From Paraburkholderia fungorum (GTDB taxonomy: Bacteria; Pseudomonadota; Gammaproteobacteria; Burkholderiales; Burkholderiaceae), in NCBI RefSeq assembly GCF_902833645.1, contig NZ_CADFGE010000013.1:124001-188000 (forward strand): 64,000 nt of DNA, written 5' to 3'. The notes beneath the pieces were generated by a model. It was given only the letters and a program-made list of their open reading frames with translations. It was not told the origin of the DNA and searched no databases. Below are positions 18,738 through 30,633 of the stretch, piece after piece; within the stretch, counting starts at the first letter, position 1; each line of letters begins with the position of its first letter. A program made the translations under genes and the position numbers.

Positions 18738-19355
18738 CTACCGGGTCGGTCGGGCACTCCCCTCGTACAGAAAACTCATCGGCTTGGGGCCGGGCGCGTA
18801 ACCCGTGTCGATCTGGTCGATGCTGAAGCCGCCACTCTCGATCATTTGCCGGATGGGCCGGTTCAGGTGGCAGCCGCCACTGATGCACTTCCAGGCAGGC
18901 GTCAAGCGGTTCTGCCACTTGCATACGCTCTCTTCGGGCGCGAGACCGTGCTCGGCGAATAGCAGGTGTCCGGCTGGCTTCAGTACTCGGCGCATTTCCT
19001 CCAGCGCGCGCATCGCCTCCGGGATCGTGCACAGGGTCCAGGTAGTGACGACCGTGTCAACGCTCCTGTCTTCCAGCGGGATGGCCTCTGCCGACGCGTC
19101 CAGAAAAGTCACCGGTCGCCTCGCCTGCTTCGCGTTGTGCCGCGCCATGGTCATGAGTTTGGGATCGGGCTCAAGTGCGAGAATCTCTTTCACACCCGCC
19201 CCATACAACGGCAGATTCAGGCCTGACCCCGCGCCGATCTCGAGCACCGTGCCCTCGGCGCTGCCAATGATCCGTTCCCGGTAGGGCAGAAGAAACCGGT
19301 TGCGCATCACGAAGTCGCAAAGCGAGGGCAGAATGACATTGCGATAGAGACCCAT
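18738..19355 (-). CDS. Class I SAM-dependent methyltransferase
   Basis: This 205-residue cytoplasmic methyltransferase of the Methyltransf_11 type has motif I VLEIGAGSGLNLPLY (about residue 39), an acidic loop LALEPDPKLM, motif II DTVVTTWTLCTI and post-motif LFAEHGLAPEE. The start is ATG at 19355 with GAGGA upstream; a longer frame to 19496 has no ribosome site. Related proteins methylate small thiols, lipids or quinones, and the substrate cannot be assigned. C-terminal cysteines (CKWQNRL, CISGGCHLN) recall members that methylate thiols or metalloids, but this is only a possibility. Confidence 0.85.
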   Translation of the reverse strand: MGLYRNVILPSLCDFVMRNRFLLPYRERIIGSAEGTVLEIGAGSGLNLPLYGAGVKEILALEPDPKLMTMARHNAKQARRPVTFLDASAEAIPLEDRSVDTVVTTWTLCTIPEAMRALEEMRRVLKPAGHLLFAEHGLAPEESVCKWQNRLTPAWKCISGGCHLNRPIRQMIESGGFSIDQIDTGYAPGPKPMSFLYEGSARPTR

Positions 19356-19768
19356 CCCGTTATCCTCATTCAGGTCAGCGCTGCAGGTCGACAAAGCGCT
19401 CGCCTTGCGACGTGTTCGCGAACACGTACCTCGTCGCCAACTTAACCCAGCGGCGCTCTGTCTCCATTCGACAACGCGAGGGGGCAGCGGTTTCACCTGC
19501 TGTCGCGTCGCCCGTTGCGCAGGCGAAGACGGGCAGGATCATGTCCGCGTCGCCTGCCTACGTTCTGTGCCCGCCTCCATGCGCATCGGGGCTGTGGCCG
19601 GCGCCTGGTCCGATACCCCAGCTGGGCATAGTTCGATTGTGTCGATGGTGGCCGAACCCGGCCGGTCGCGACGGGCAGCAGGCACTCCATTCCGGCCAGT
19701 CGCTCTGCTCGAAAGCAGCCCTTCAGGATCTGCTGCACCCCGCGCAGTCGTCATCGCGGCCCGAGCCC
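19356..19768. other. Intergenic region, no gene recognised
   Basis: About 410 bases lie between the methyltransferase start and the end of the next leftward relic. Short Arg-rich frames only; no domain or operator was seen. Confidence 0.45.
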
Positions 19769-20353
19769 CTACATGGGCGGCACAACCCCATCCTTCTCCA
19801 CTACGATAGGTTGCGCCACCAACGCGCCCTGCTGCGCGGGCGTCGCCACCACGAATACCGTCTAGCCCGGCGTGAGGTCGCCGCGCGTTGCCGGGGCGAA
19901 GGTCACGACCGGCACATTGGCCGGCACGGTCACCCCTTGTACGAGAGCGTCTGGTCGCGACCGCTGATGCCTTCAACGACGGCATCTACGTTCCCATTCG
20001 TCATCGTACAGTTCGGACCGAGGTCCCACGCGTAGTACCCCTCACCCGTGCCGCGGGGCGACTTCCGGGAAGAGCAGAACTTCGGTCGCGGTCAGCTTGC
20101 CGTTGGCGCCCGTCATGGCTGCCGTGCCTACAACAGAACCGGGCCTGATCCCGGACGGATTGATCGCCCTGACTGCCGAGACCGTCACGGCGGGTTTGAC
20201 TTCAATGGACACGGTTTGCCCGCTGCGGCGGTGCACCTTCAGCGCATCGCCATCGAGTGCCACGGGCTCGCCACGAATGCGCTCCGGCTTGACCGTCGGC
20301 GTCTCGAGCGTCCCGCCAGCGCAAGCGAGGGTGGCCAGCGTAACGCCGAGATT
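19769..20353 (-). pseudogene. Broken exported protein gene (metal-context conserved hypothetical)
   Basis: The minus strand reads a conserved-looking protein in two pieces. It begins at the Met of MNLGVTLATLACAGG, includes GEPVALDGDALKVHRRSGQ and TAAMTGANGKLTATEVLLF, then ends early after PEVAPRHG. A one-base shift near 20045 restores EGYYAWDLGPNCTMTNGN, VDAVVEG and VPVVTFAPATRGDLTPG, followed by an in-frame TAG and then TVFVVATPAQQGALVAQ and VVEKDGVVPPM to the true stop. Two lesions make it a pseudogene unless the sequence is in error. The intact form would be an exported beta-rich protein of about 195 residues. Confidence 0.6.
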
Positions 20354-20651
20354 CATGCGAATTGAGATGGATGCTCCGTCGATGTCGGAAGAGATAAAGG
20401 CGGACCGATCCGGCTCAGGAACCGCCGGGCCGGTTGTCCTCTGGGTTGCGGTCCGAATGTCGACGATCGCCGTAGCGGTCACCCGCCGTTGTGTCAAGGC
20501 AGATTGTTTTGTGTCAAACACGCCTGTTCATTCGCAACGGGCCTTCTTGCTGCGGAATACTGACGTGCCGCGCACGAAGCTTTTCCGATCCAGCAACGCA
20601 AGTCTCGTTCGGAAAGTCGCGTTGCGTTCACGATCCTGGGGAGGCGAATTG

Positions 20652-23121
20652 CTACAAGACATAGCGATCCCATCCTGCGTAATGTTCGCCGCTGCGCCTG
20701 CCGCGCGGCAGACTCAGGGCGGCCAGCACCAGTCCCGCAGCGACGCTGGTCCACGACGCAGCCAATGAAGCACCGGACAGCAACCACGGAGCAATGACCA
20801 GCCACGCACCCAGGATCACGTTGACGAATCGTAGCGGCCGTGCAACCTCGGCCGTCGCAATGATGGCGACCGTCACGACGAGCGCACCGACGGCGTGATC
20901 GTTGTTCGCCATCACACCTGTCGTTGCGAAGAGCAGACGCGTAAACATCAGCAGCACACCAATCCCGACGCTGACCACCAGCGTCCAGGGCAGGGTCGCT
21001 CCGCGTCCCATGTCGATGAAGGCCGCACGCATGGACCCGAGCTCGTCCCCGGTCCCCACGGCGCCGCCCGGCATCGCGTCGCCCATCAGGAAGGTTCGCC
21101 AGAACGGCTTGCCGGCGCGGCGACTCCAGAGCAGAAACTGTCCCATTGCCACCAGTTCGTCGAGCGCAAAGGGAATCATGACCAGCATTGCCAGGGCGGC
21201 AAGCAGGCAGAGTGTGCACCAGGTACCGATTACGATCGGCTGGATGACGATGAAGTAGATACTCACGATGCCGAGCGGAACCACCAGGATGCCGAAGAAG
21301 GTCACCATCCAGGGCATTGTGCGCCAGCGTGTACGACTTCCCATCGCGGCCATGAGGATTTCCAGCGCGTAGCTGACGGCGCCCAATCCCGCATCCGGAA
21401 TGGGCCACGCTTTCGAAACAGCGGACGTGATGAGTCAGCTGGCGCGCAATGATCAGGCCGACGAGGCCCATTGCGATGATCGGCAGCCGTTGCGTCCACG
21501 TAGACGGACAGTAGGTCCATCCGGGCGGAACTGTTGAGGTATCCATCATCCCTTCCATGCTCATCCCCGGCATCATCGGCACGAGGACCGCCAACGCTAT
21601 AACCAGCATGCCGATGACCAGGTCGTTGTTGTACGCTGCGGCACCTGGTGCCCAGAAAACCAGCGGCGCAAACAGTAGCCACAGGCCGACGACGGCATTT
21701 ACCCATGGCGCCCAACTGGTTCTGCGCGAAAGCGACAGCGTCCCAAACAGCATTACAAGCGCGCCGCTCACGACATCACTCCAGCCGAGCATGGCAGCGC
21801 GCCATTGCGGTGAAGCAAGCCCGCGGTCGACGGTGACGTGCTGGAGCGCGGGACTGACGAAAAACGTTGTGTCGAACATTCCGAAAACGAAAGGGCTCGC
21901 GACCAACCATGCGCCCAGCCCGATGTTGACGAAATGAGTCCAGAGCGTGCGCCGATGCTCGGCCGACATCATCTCCGCGTGCTTGCGCGATGCCCGTTGC
22001 TGCGCCGCAACTTCCTGAATCTGCCGGGCTTCGACCGGGCTTTCCGGGGATGCCGCGCGTGTCTCGCCGGCTACCAGCGCCTCGTTGAGCCTGTTCTGTC
22101 CATACCATCGCGTGGGCGCGGACTTTAACGCGTCAAGGATCACTGGCAGCGAATCTCGAAGGGAATGCGCGGGCACCCAATCGAGCGTCGTCCGGGCGCG
22201 CGTCACGTCGAGCTCGTAATGATCATCCGCGAGGTCGACCATCCACGGTTTGATAAATGAATCTTCGTCGAGGACCTCGTCTTCGAACCATGCTCCGATT
22301 TTCGCGAACGGTTTTGGCACCTGCTTCGTCTCCCACGTGTCTCCGTGCAAGGTCTGCGCCACGGTCTGCTGCACTTCGCCATAGCTCATGGTGTCCGGTT
22401 CGCCCACCAGCAGGGTGAATTCAGACGGTAACGTTTTGCGTTTCTCGATCAGCCGAAGCAAAGCATCGCAAACGTCTTCCAGATGGACGAACGCCTGTCC
22501 GCGACGGATATCGCCAGGGTAAAAGTGACCCAGCACGTCGCGTTCGCGAATCCTGGCGATCTGGTGCGCCAGAAACGTGTTGCGTCCGTCGTCGTCGTAG
22601 ACGCCTGCCAGACGCAACAGGACGACAGGAATGTCACCGTGCTGTTCACGGATCAGAGCCTCAGTTTCGACTTTGGACATCGGATAGGGCCAGCGCGGGT
22701 CGATCGGCGAGGATTCGGTGATGGGCTCACCCGGTTCTGTCGGCGCATGGACGAGCATGGTGCTGCTGAAGATGAACTGCTCGACTTCGAACTGCCGGAG
22801 GTAACGCAACAGGCGTTCCGTGCCCCGGACAGTTATTTTTTCGTACTCCGGATTGGGCTCCCCGGACAGGTCATAGTAGGCAGCCAGATGAATCACGGAC
22901 GCGATCCGGTTCCCGTACGCGATACGCACTCTCTCAAACGCGGCGTCCACTCCTTCGTCCGACGTGAGGTCGATACAGACGCATTCCGCATCGGGGGGAG
23001 GTTGATGGGAGGCCACGCGGTCAAAACCGACTATCGTGAATTGGCCCGCGAGTCTGTTGACCAGTGCCGATCCAATGAAACCGCTGGCTCCAGTGACAAT
23101 GACGACGGGCAGGTCATCCAT
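20652..23121 (-). pseudogene. Frameshifted NAD-epimerase / SPW / VKOR / SPW fusion
   Basis: The first frame from ATG 23121 encodes an NAD-dependent epimerase domain (VTGASGFIGSALVNRL, about residues 9-24; catalytic YPMSK near 146) to about residue 330, then membrane SPW-repeat segments (GAWLVASPFVF; GLWLLFAPLVFW) to about residue 567. Near 21430 the frame changes. The second frame, to 20652, encodes a vitamin K epoxide reductase domain with GTWCTLCLL and a second SPW pair (GAWLVIAPWLL). A stop before the join shows that sequence is missing, so an original protein of roughly 850-900 residues is broken. The unbroken frame continuing to 20494 past the shift is nonsense. Confidence 0.7.
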
Positions 23122-23508
23122 AGCTCACTCCACGATGATGGGTGTGGTCAAGTCAAGATAGCGCCTCAGGGGCGTCATCTGGAGGTCGGCTGGACCACAT
23201 CATCTGGTGAGCCGTCGGTCCATGCCCCGCAGTGCGCAACAGACCGCCTCGCGAGTTGCCAACGGGACGTTGAAACAGCAACCTGGCGGTCGCCCCGATG
23301 TGGGTCTGAATGAACAACGAATCCAAGCTCTCGAACGCGACGCCGCGAGGTTTGCGTCCCATGCATCTCGCAACGACCGTACCTGGCTGGCCCCAGGTGC
23401 GAACCACAGCAGCGAGCCGCCAGAAGAGCTCACCAGGACCCTGGCGCGGAAGCCGGCGTCAAGAGGGCTTCGCAGGCAGAACGCCGCACGTTGGGCGTTT
23501 TGCCTGCG
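23122..23508. other. Intergenic region upstream of the epimerase fusion
   Basis: This 387-base gap lies between two leftward genes. No convincing open frame or metal-regulator box was found; a TTGACC on the minus strand near 23148 lacks a matching -10. Confidence 0.45.
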
Positions 23509-23889
23509 TTACCAGTGCCAGACCTGGTCGTGGGCGGCGAAGAGTTCCGGCAATCGCTCGTGCCCGACCTTCCTGGCGCCCGGGATGACCTCATCGTCGG
23601 CAATGCCACGCTCGACAAGGTCGTCGGTCAGGACGTAGACATTGATACCCTCGTCCATCAGGGATGCGATGTCGCTCCCGATCCGCGGCGGCCGGGTCTG
23701 GTCCCAGGAACCGAAAGACAGGCCCGACGCGTCCTGCCCTTTGACCGCGTAGTTGACGGCATTCCCCCGAAGAAGCACGGACAGTTCGGCACCCGCCCCT
23801 TTCAACGCCGCAGTGAGCCACACGATCGTGTCATCCTGTTCCTCCAGCGTCGCGCGATAGGCGCTCTCCACGATGTTAAGTGCTTTCAT
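23509..23889 (-). CDS. DsrE-like sulfur-relay family protein (1 of 3)
   Basis: This 126-residue soluble protein has the DsrE/TusD-type fold, with a nucleotide-like beta-alpha start (MKALNIVESAYRATLEEQDD) and the central LSVLLRGNAVNYAVKG and INVYVLTDDLVERGI segments. It lacks the conserved active cysteine of TusD. The ATG at 23889 has GGAGG nearby; an upstream extension has none. It is third in a row of three DsrE-type genes, so a TusBCD/DsrEFH-like hetero-oligomer is possible. Confidence 0.7.
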   Translation of the reverse strand: MKALNIVESAYRATLEEQDDTIVWLTAALKGAGAELSVLLRGNAVNYAVKGQDASGLSFGSWDQTRPPRIGSDIASLMDEGINVYVLTDDLVERGIADDEVIPGARKVGHERLPELFAAHDQVWHW

Positions 23890-23899
23890 GACCGCCTCC

Positions 23900-24307
23900 T
23901 CAACGTGTCCCGATAACGAGCGTGTTATCCGACGCCTGTGCCATCTTCCAGAAGTCGCCCGGCGAGCCTCTGCGCACCCCTTCCACCGCCTCACCGACGC
24001 CGCGTTCGTCGACACACAGACCACAGTTCACCCAGTCTATCCTGCCGCCGTTCCGTTCGGCTTCCCTGATCAGGGAAGCAACCACATCCTTCGGCAAAAA
24101 GTGATTCTCGTCCTCCGCGTCCCGGCGATGCACGGGATTCGGATGGGCCTGCTGCCTTGCAAACGTCATGCCGACCGCGCCTTCGTAGGCGAACACATTG
24201 ACGGTATAGCCGCGTCGGGCAGCGATATCGATTAGCCGGAATGCAGTGGTGGACCGCGCGCTCTCGTACGGCGCGTCCATCAGGGCGATGGTAAGTGTCC
24301 TGCTCAT
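23900..24307 (-). CDS. DsrE/DsrF-like sulfur-relay protein with CGLC (2 of 3)
   Basis: This 135-residue protein has the DsrE/F fold. A conserved-position cysteine pair lies in WVNCGLCVDERG (about residues 92-97), the region that carries the persulfide cysteine in DsrE/TusD. It is the most likely sulfur carrier of the trio. ATG at 24307 is chosen with GGGAGAG upstream. It lies ten bases before the next gene. Confidence 0.75.
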   Translation of the reverse strand: MSRTLTIALMDAPYESARSTTAFRLIDIAARRGYTVNVFAYEGAVGMTFARQQAHPNPVHRRDAEDENHFLPKDVVASLIREAERNGGRIDWVNCGLCVDERGVGEAVEGVRRGSPGDFWKMAQASDNTLVIGTR

Positions 24308-24321
24308 GACGCTCTCCCTGC

Positions 24322-24648
24322 TCAGTGCCACAGCGCTTTCGCGCCGTCGGCAAGATGGTCGACCACTACATCGAGCGGCGCCGCCTCGACGCCGGCCAGC
24401 AGCCGATCGGGCGAGATACCGCGCTCGCGCAACGAGAAGTCGTCAGCGAGTACGGTAACGTCCGCGCCGACGAGCGTGGAAAATCCGGTGTCGCGGGCGC
24501 CCGCACGCACCGGCAGTACGCCGTTCTGCACCAGGAATATTGTCACCTCGTTGCCGTCGGCCCGCAGGCGTAGCGCAAGGTCGGCAAGGAACCCGACATC
24601 ATTCGATTCGAACGGGTCACGCGATTCGATCAGCAGATATTTCGCCAT
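24322..24648 (-). CDS. DsrE/DsrH-like protein (3 of 3)
   Basis: This 108-residue protein has the DsrE/DsrH/TusB-type pattern: MAKYLLIESRDPFES at the start, then EVTIFLVQNGVLPVRAG and VTVLADDFSLRERGI. It has no cysteine, so it may be a structural partner of the CGLC protein. It is first of the three genes. The trio lies downstream of the YHS/HMBD ATPase with a gap of about 380 bases. Confidence 0.75.
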   Translation of the reverse strand: MAKYLLIESRDPFESNDVGFLADLALRLRADGNEVTIFLVQNGVLPVRAGARDTGFSTLVGADVTVLADDFSLRERGISPDRLLAGVEAAPLDVVVDHLADGAKALWH

Positions 24649-25031
24649 TTCTCTGTTCTCCTTGTGATGACAGGTCGTGACAGCAGCCCATCACGGGCGC
24701 GCCTGCCGTTGTTGCAGCTGCGAAACCTGAGACGTACGCCCAATGTTCTGTTGGACTAATGGCCAAACGCAGCATGCCGAACAGTCGCGAGTGACAATCT
24801 CATTCAACAGCACTGAGGCGAGGCCCCCGACCGCCGGGAAACCGGATCGCGGTGCATGCCGGTTTCGACCGTGTGCGCTGGACACATGCCATACGGGCCG
24901 TATTTGCAATCGTTTTTCGTGCACCCGCCCCAGTAGGTCGGTTCGTTGGTGAGGCTGCGTGGCAATCGGCGGACCGATGAACAACCGCGGCAAGATCGGG
25001 CGGCCCGCTCCGCTGGCGTACGGGCGCGCAA
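24649..25031. other. Gap between ATPase and DsrE genes
   Basis: No gene is recognised in these 383 bases. Two Cys-containing frames (24691-25035 and 24804-25031 on the minus strand) are open but show no family similarity to me. Confidence 0.4.
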
Positions 25032-27446
<2,415 letters not shown>

Positions 27447-27563
27447 GATCGCTCCTTCCCTCCTCGACGCGCTGCGTGCGTCCTGTTGTCGAAGCCGCGC
27501 GCTTCTTCCAGACGGCTGCGCTCCGGGGCGCAGCCGAACCCGTGGTATTACAGTCCGCCGCAT

Positions 27564-27818
27564 TTACAGCACGGCAGCGGGAACTATTCTTTGCCCGCCG
27601 GTCGCCGCCCGTGCCGCGCCCGCGCCGGACTCGTCACGATGCTCCTGACGTGAACCCATGTCGTTCATCACGAGTAGCATCGACAAAGGGCACACCAGAA
27701 ACAGCAAGGCGGGCTCGAGCCTGATGAGGAGGCTCCGGAATGCGGGGAAGGCGCCATATGCGACCGCGAGCGCGGCCAGGCCGACGCTGGTCGCAAGCAC
27801 CGCTTTCGTGCATTTCAC
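27564..27818 (-). CDS. DUF2933 small membrane protein (copy 1)
   Basis: This 84-residue protein has two predicted membrane helices and the DUF2933 pattern VCPLSMLLVM preceded by LEPALLFL. It starts with GTG at 27818, with GAGGAG upstream; the KCTK N-terminus matches the neighbouring copy. DUF2933 genes are often found beside copper and silver resistance genes. The conserved Cys-Pro and Met residues could bind Cu(I), which is inference. Confidence 0.8.
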   Translation of the reverse strand: MKCTKAVLATSVGLAALAVAYGAFPAFRSLLIRLEPALLFLVCPLSMLLVMNDMGSRQEHRDESGAGAARAATGGQRIVPAAVL

Positions 27819-28038
27819 CGTGTGACTCCTCGCGCGATCTCCCGTTGCCTCCAGAGAGCGCCAACAGGTATGTCACGTCGACCGCAGGAACGGGATGCCC
27901 TCGGTCGCCTGCGTCATGCATGAGGCTTGCCGCCCGAGGCCCTTGCAGCGATTTCGCGAGCTTCACGCACCCGCTTGGCTCCCTGCAGCGTCTGGACCGC
28001 GGACGAACGGAACAACATCAGCATCGGCACGGAGGGCA

Positions 28039-28284
28039 TCAGTCCTTGCCCGCGGGCCGCCGTTCGGGTTCTCGCGTGGTGCTCGAGCCTGACTCGTCAC
28101 GATGATCCTTGGACGAATTCATACCTTTCATCATGAACAGCATCGACAACGGGCACAGCAGGAACAGCAGGTAAGGTCCCAGGCTCAGGACAGTGCTCTG
28201 GAATTGCGGGAATACGACATATGCGACTGCCAGCACGGCCAGCAGCCCGGCGCCGGTGGTGAGCATGGTTTTCGTGCACTTCAT
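28039..28284 (-). CDS. DUF2933 small membrane protein (copy 2)
   Basis: This 81-residue protein starts MKCTKTM and has LLFLLCPLSMLFMMKGMN, the DUF2933 core with several Met and one Cys in or beside the second helix. GGAGG precedes the ATG at 28284. It is the first gene behind the CueR-like box at 28590-28620 and is close in sequence to copy 1 and to the copy at 55684, so all three derive from duplication. Confidence 0.85.
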   Translation of the reverse strand: MKCTKTMLTTGAGLLAVLAVAYVVFPQFQSTVLSLGPYLLFLLCPLSMLFMMKGMNSSKDHRDESGSSTTREPERRPAGKD

Positions 28285-29212
28285 GGTGTTCCTCCTGTAT
28301 CGATCTTCTGTTATGCCAGGAGATCGGTGAAGACGGGCACGTCATTTCGACATGTCGGGTCTGGATCCTGTCGGCATCGGCGCGGATCATGTTCTCCATC
28401 GTCCGCATCGCGTTTGGGCCGCCCGTCCATACCATGGTGGCTTCCCTGACGTTCACGGCGCTCTCTTTGCCCCTTGCAACATCCGGCCCGCGACCGGTCG
28501 GCCGGTGACACGGGTAGCGGAAGTGGCAGTTCCGCTGGGTGGCCCCATCCCGGACACCTGCAAAGGGGCGGGGCCCCATCCACGATTTCACTCTAGACGT
28601 TCCTCCAATTGGAATGTCAAGGCCTTTCAACCGCACCCAACTGCACAACAGACGAAACCATCTGAGGCTCGACGTCGTATGAAGAAAAGGTGTCGCGCCG
28701 GCAGCGCGACCTTCCTCCAGGGATCACGATGTCCGGGCAGGATGACGTCGCAACGGATCAGATTCGCACTGCATCATGCCGGTTTGACCCCAATCACGGC
28801 CCCCGCGATCAGGGAACGGGGCGGCCACCGGAAAGCATGCCTTCAGGCACCTGTTCCTAGCACCCTTTTGTCCGATTAACCGGGGTTGCTTCGACCTGGC
28901 CCGGCAAAGGCGTTTTCATCATCGCCAACCCGATGCCTTGCCGCCATCTGGCATCGCCCGCTGCCTCACTGAGCTGCCGGACACTTCAGCGTAGCTTCGA
29001 AAGAGTCGGATTTACCCCGTGGACAGTGTTTCGCAGTCCGCACCGATCGCGAGATGAGTGGTACGCTACAGATACGTCGGCGACGGAGTGACGCTGAAAA
29101 ACGCGACGCATAAAACCGATCGAAAGAAGTTCGTGACCAGCCACCGTAGGCGAATCTGAACCATTCGGTTCTGATGGCCGCCGACATGGACACGAAGTAC
29201 GAAGGTGCAGTG
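28285..29212. other. Divergent intergenic region with CueR-like box
   Basis: These 928 bases separate the leftward DUF2933/ATPase operon from the rightward TolA-like gene. The leftward CueR-like site lies at 28590-28620, leaving a leader of about 300 bases. Short minus-strand frames occur in this leader (for example MRTMENMIRADADRIQ), but none can be assigned. From 28650 to 29212 nothing was recognised. Confidence 0.5.
28590..28620 (-). promoter_or_regulatory. CueR-like operator-promoter (site A)
   Basis: On the minus strand TTGACA (28620-28615) and TAGAGT (28595-28590) are 19 bases apart, with the dyad TTCC-N7-GGAA in the spacer. This is the CueR/MerR-type overlong promoter. It faces the DUF2933-DUF2933-ATPase operon. 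Confidence 0.85.
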
Positions 29213-30145
29213 ATGGTGAGGTTGATGTCCTGGGCGAAGTCGCACAACGTGAAACGCACGGGGCTGCGAGTCAGATCGCATGCGACGGGAATCCCGGGCT
29301 TCCCGTTGCGTCCGCCGCGCGCGCGCGGCATCTGGCTCGCTTTCCTGCTCGCACTGACGACGCACGCGCTGCTCGCGTTGTTCCTGTTCAATGGCATCCG
29401 CTGGCAGAGCAGAACACCTGCGCGCGCGGATGCGCAACTGTGGTCTGCGGTGCCCGACATGGCGCCGCCACACCCGCAGGCGCCGCCCGCCCCTGCCCAG
29501 CTGATCCCGCCGCCCACACACGATGAACAGGCCGACATCACGTTGCGGGAAAGGCAACGCCGGAAACAGGTCGCCGCGCCACGCGCGGCCCCGACAAAGC
29601 CTGAGCGGCAGACTGCCGGGCAACAGCAGCAGAGCCAGCTGAAACGCGAACAGGCAGAGCAGCCGCTAACCACAGCGCAGCGAATGGCCGAACAGCAAAG
29701 AGAACTGGACGTGAAGCAGATGTCGCAAATGTCCCGGGAACAGGCGAAACAGGCGGCTGAGCAGGAACGTACCGCGAGGCTCGCTGCATTGCAGGCCATG
29801 GCCGCTGAACAGCCGTCAGCGAAGGGTGGCCTCGCGAACCGCGGTACTGGCTCCGGCGGTACGGCACCGTCGGCCGATTATGCCGACAGGGTCAGGCAGC
29901 GCGTGCGGCCGAACATCATCGCGCCGGGCGCCATCGAAGGGAATCCCGTTACCGTCATCGCAGTGCGCCTAAGGCCGGGCGGGGTGCTGCTTGGCGCCAC
30001 TATTCAACGCTCGAGCGGCAATGCTCAATGGGACGATATCGCGTTGCGCGCCGTCCAGAAATCCGATCCGATGCCGCTCGACGTCAACGGTCAGACGCCG
30101 GCAAGCTTTCTGATTACGCTGCAGCCGAAAGACGGAGGCGGCTGA
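29213..30145 (+). CDS. TolA-like energy-transducing envelope protein
   Basis: This protein of about 310 residues has one N-terminal membrane helix (GIWLAFLLALTTHALLALFL), a Pro/Gln/Lys/Ala-rich periplasmic rod with coiled-coil character (about residues 95-215), and a C-terminal TolA/TonB-type domain (YADRVRQRVRPNIIAPG, then SSGNAQWDDIALRAVQ). TolA connects the inner membrane TolQR motor to outer-membrane partners. ATG at 29213 has GAAGG upstream; frames begin earlier at 29174. No tolQ, tolR, tolB or pal is nearby, so it is an orphan copy. Codon use looks ordinary for the window. Confidence 0.8.
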   Translation: MVRLMSWAKSHNVKRTGLRVRSHATGIPGFPLRPPRARGIWLAFLLALTTHALLALFLFNGIRWQSRTPARADAQLWSAVPDMAPPHPQAPPAPAQLIPPPTHDEQADITLRERQRRKQVAAPRAAPTKPERQTAGQQQQSQLKREQAEQPLTTAQRMAEQQRELDVKQMSQMSREQAKQAAEQERTARLAALQAMAAEQPSAKGGLANRGTGSGGTAPSADYADRVRQRVRPNIIAPGAIEGNPVTVIAVRLRPGGVLLGATIQRSSGNAQWDDIALRAVQKSDPMPLDVNGQTPASFLITLQPKDGGG

Positions 30146-30630
30146 TGGCGCACTGTCTGCGGGCGCAACCGGGTGCGCCTGTCGCGCAGATCAGTCAACA
30201 ATCCTGGTGCTGTTTCTCACGCATCTTCCTGTGCATGAATACAACGCTTCGTACCCAGGAATACAACGCTTCATACCCAGGATGCGGGAGTGAATGTAGC
30301 CAGTTGCGCCTCTCGCCTTCGAACGCAAGAGGGCGCGCACTGCCCAGGCTCGACTGCCGGGGCGCGGCACATCACGTCCGTCTCGAAGAAGCGGGGTTGC
30401 GCGCAAAGAAAGCCAGTCGCGTCGGCGAGTTCGTTGCAATTGCCGCCGTTGGGTGTCGGTACGCCGGGCGCGGTGGGCTCGCGACAAGACTTGCCGCACA
30501 CTCAGGCGCAGCGTCCGGTGTCCGGTGGGTTGGCTCCCCAAAGCGCCTCGGCGGAAACCGCCCCTCCAAACTCGTTGCTGCCTGCGTCCCGACACTCCGC
30601 CAGCGCTTGCGCCACGCGGTCGGGAAACAC
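30146..30630. other. Region between TolA-like and Lgt genes, with a cysteine-rich frame
   Basis: The genes at each side converge. Directly after the Lgt stop the minus strand stays open in the same frame: ATG at 30633, 43 codons, a TGA, then 75 more codons rich in cysteine (CGKSC, GGNCNEL, FLCAQP, DVMCR, GQCAPSC) to 30271. I cannot tell a broken gene from chance. A 22-base direct repeat lies at 30239-30282. Confidence 0.4.
30239..30282. repeat. 22-bp tandem direct repeat (two units)
   Basis: ATACAACGCTTCGTACCCAG plus two further bases at 30239-30260 is repeated immediately at 30261-30282 with a single G-to-A difference. It is intergenic. Confidence 0.85.
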
Positions 30631-30633
30631 CAT

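Noticed and set aside
20494..20651. Continuation of the epimerase frame to 20494
   Set aside because: After the frame change near 21430 this frame is nonsense; the VKOR/SPW part is read in the other frame and ends at 20652.
23122..23160. CueR-like box before the epimerase fusion
   Set aside because: TTGACC on the minus strand has no -10 at 19 or 20 bases and no inner dyad.
30499..30510. TGA as selenocysteine codon in the Cys-rich frame
   Set aside because: No SECIS-like hairpin was seen after the TGA and no selenoprotein family fits.
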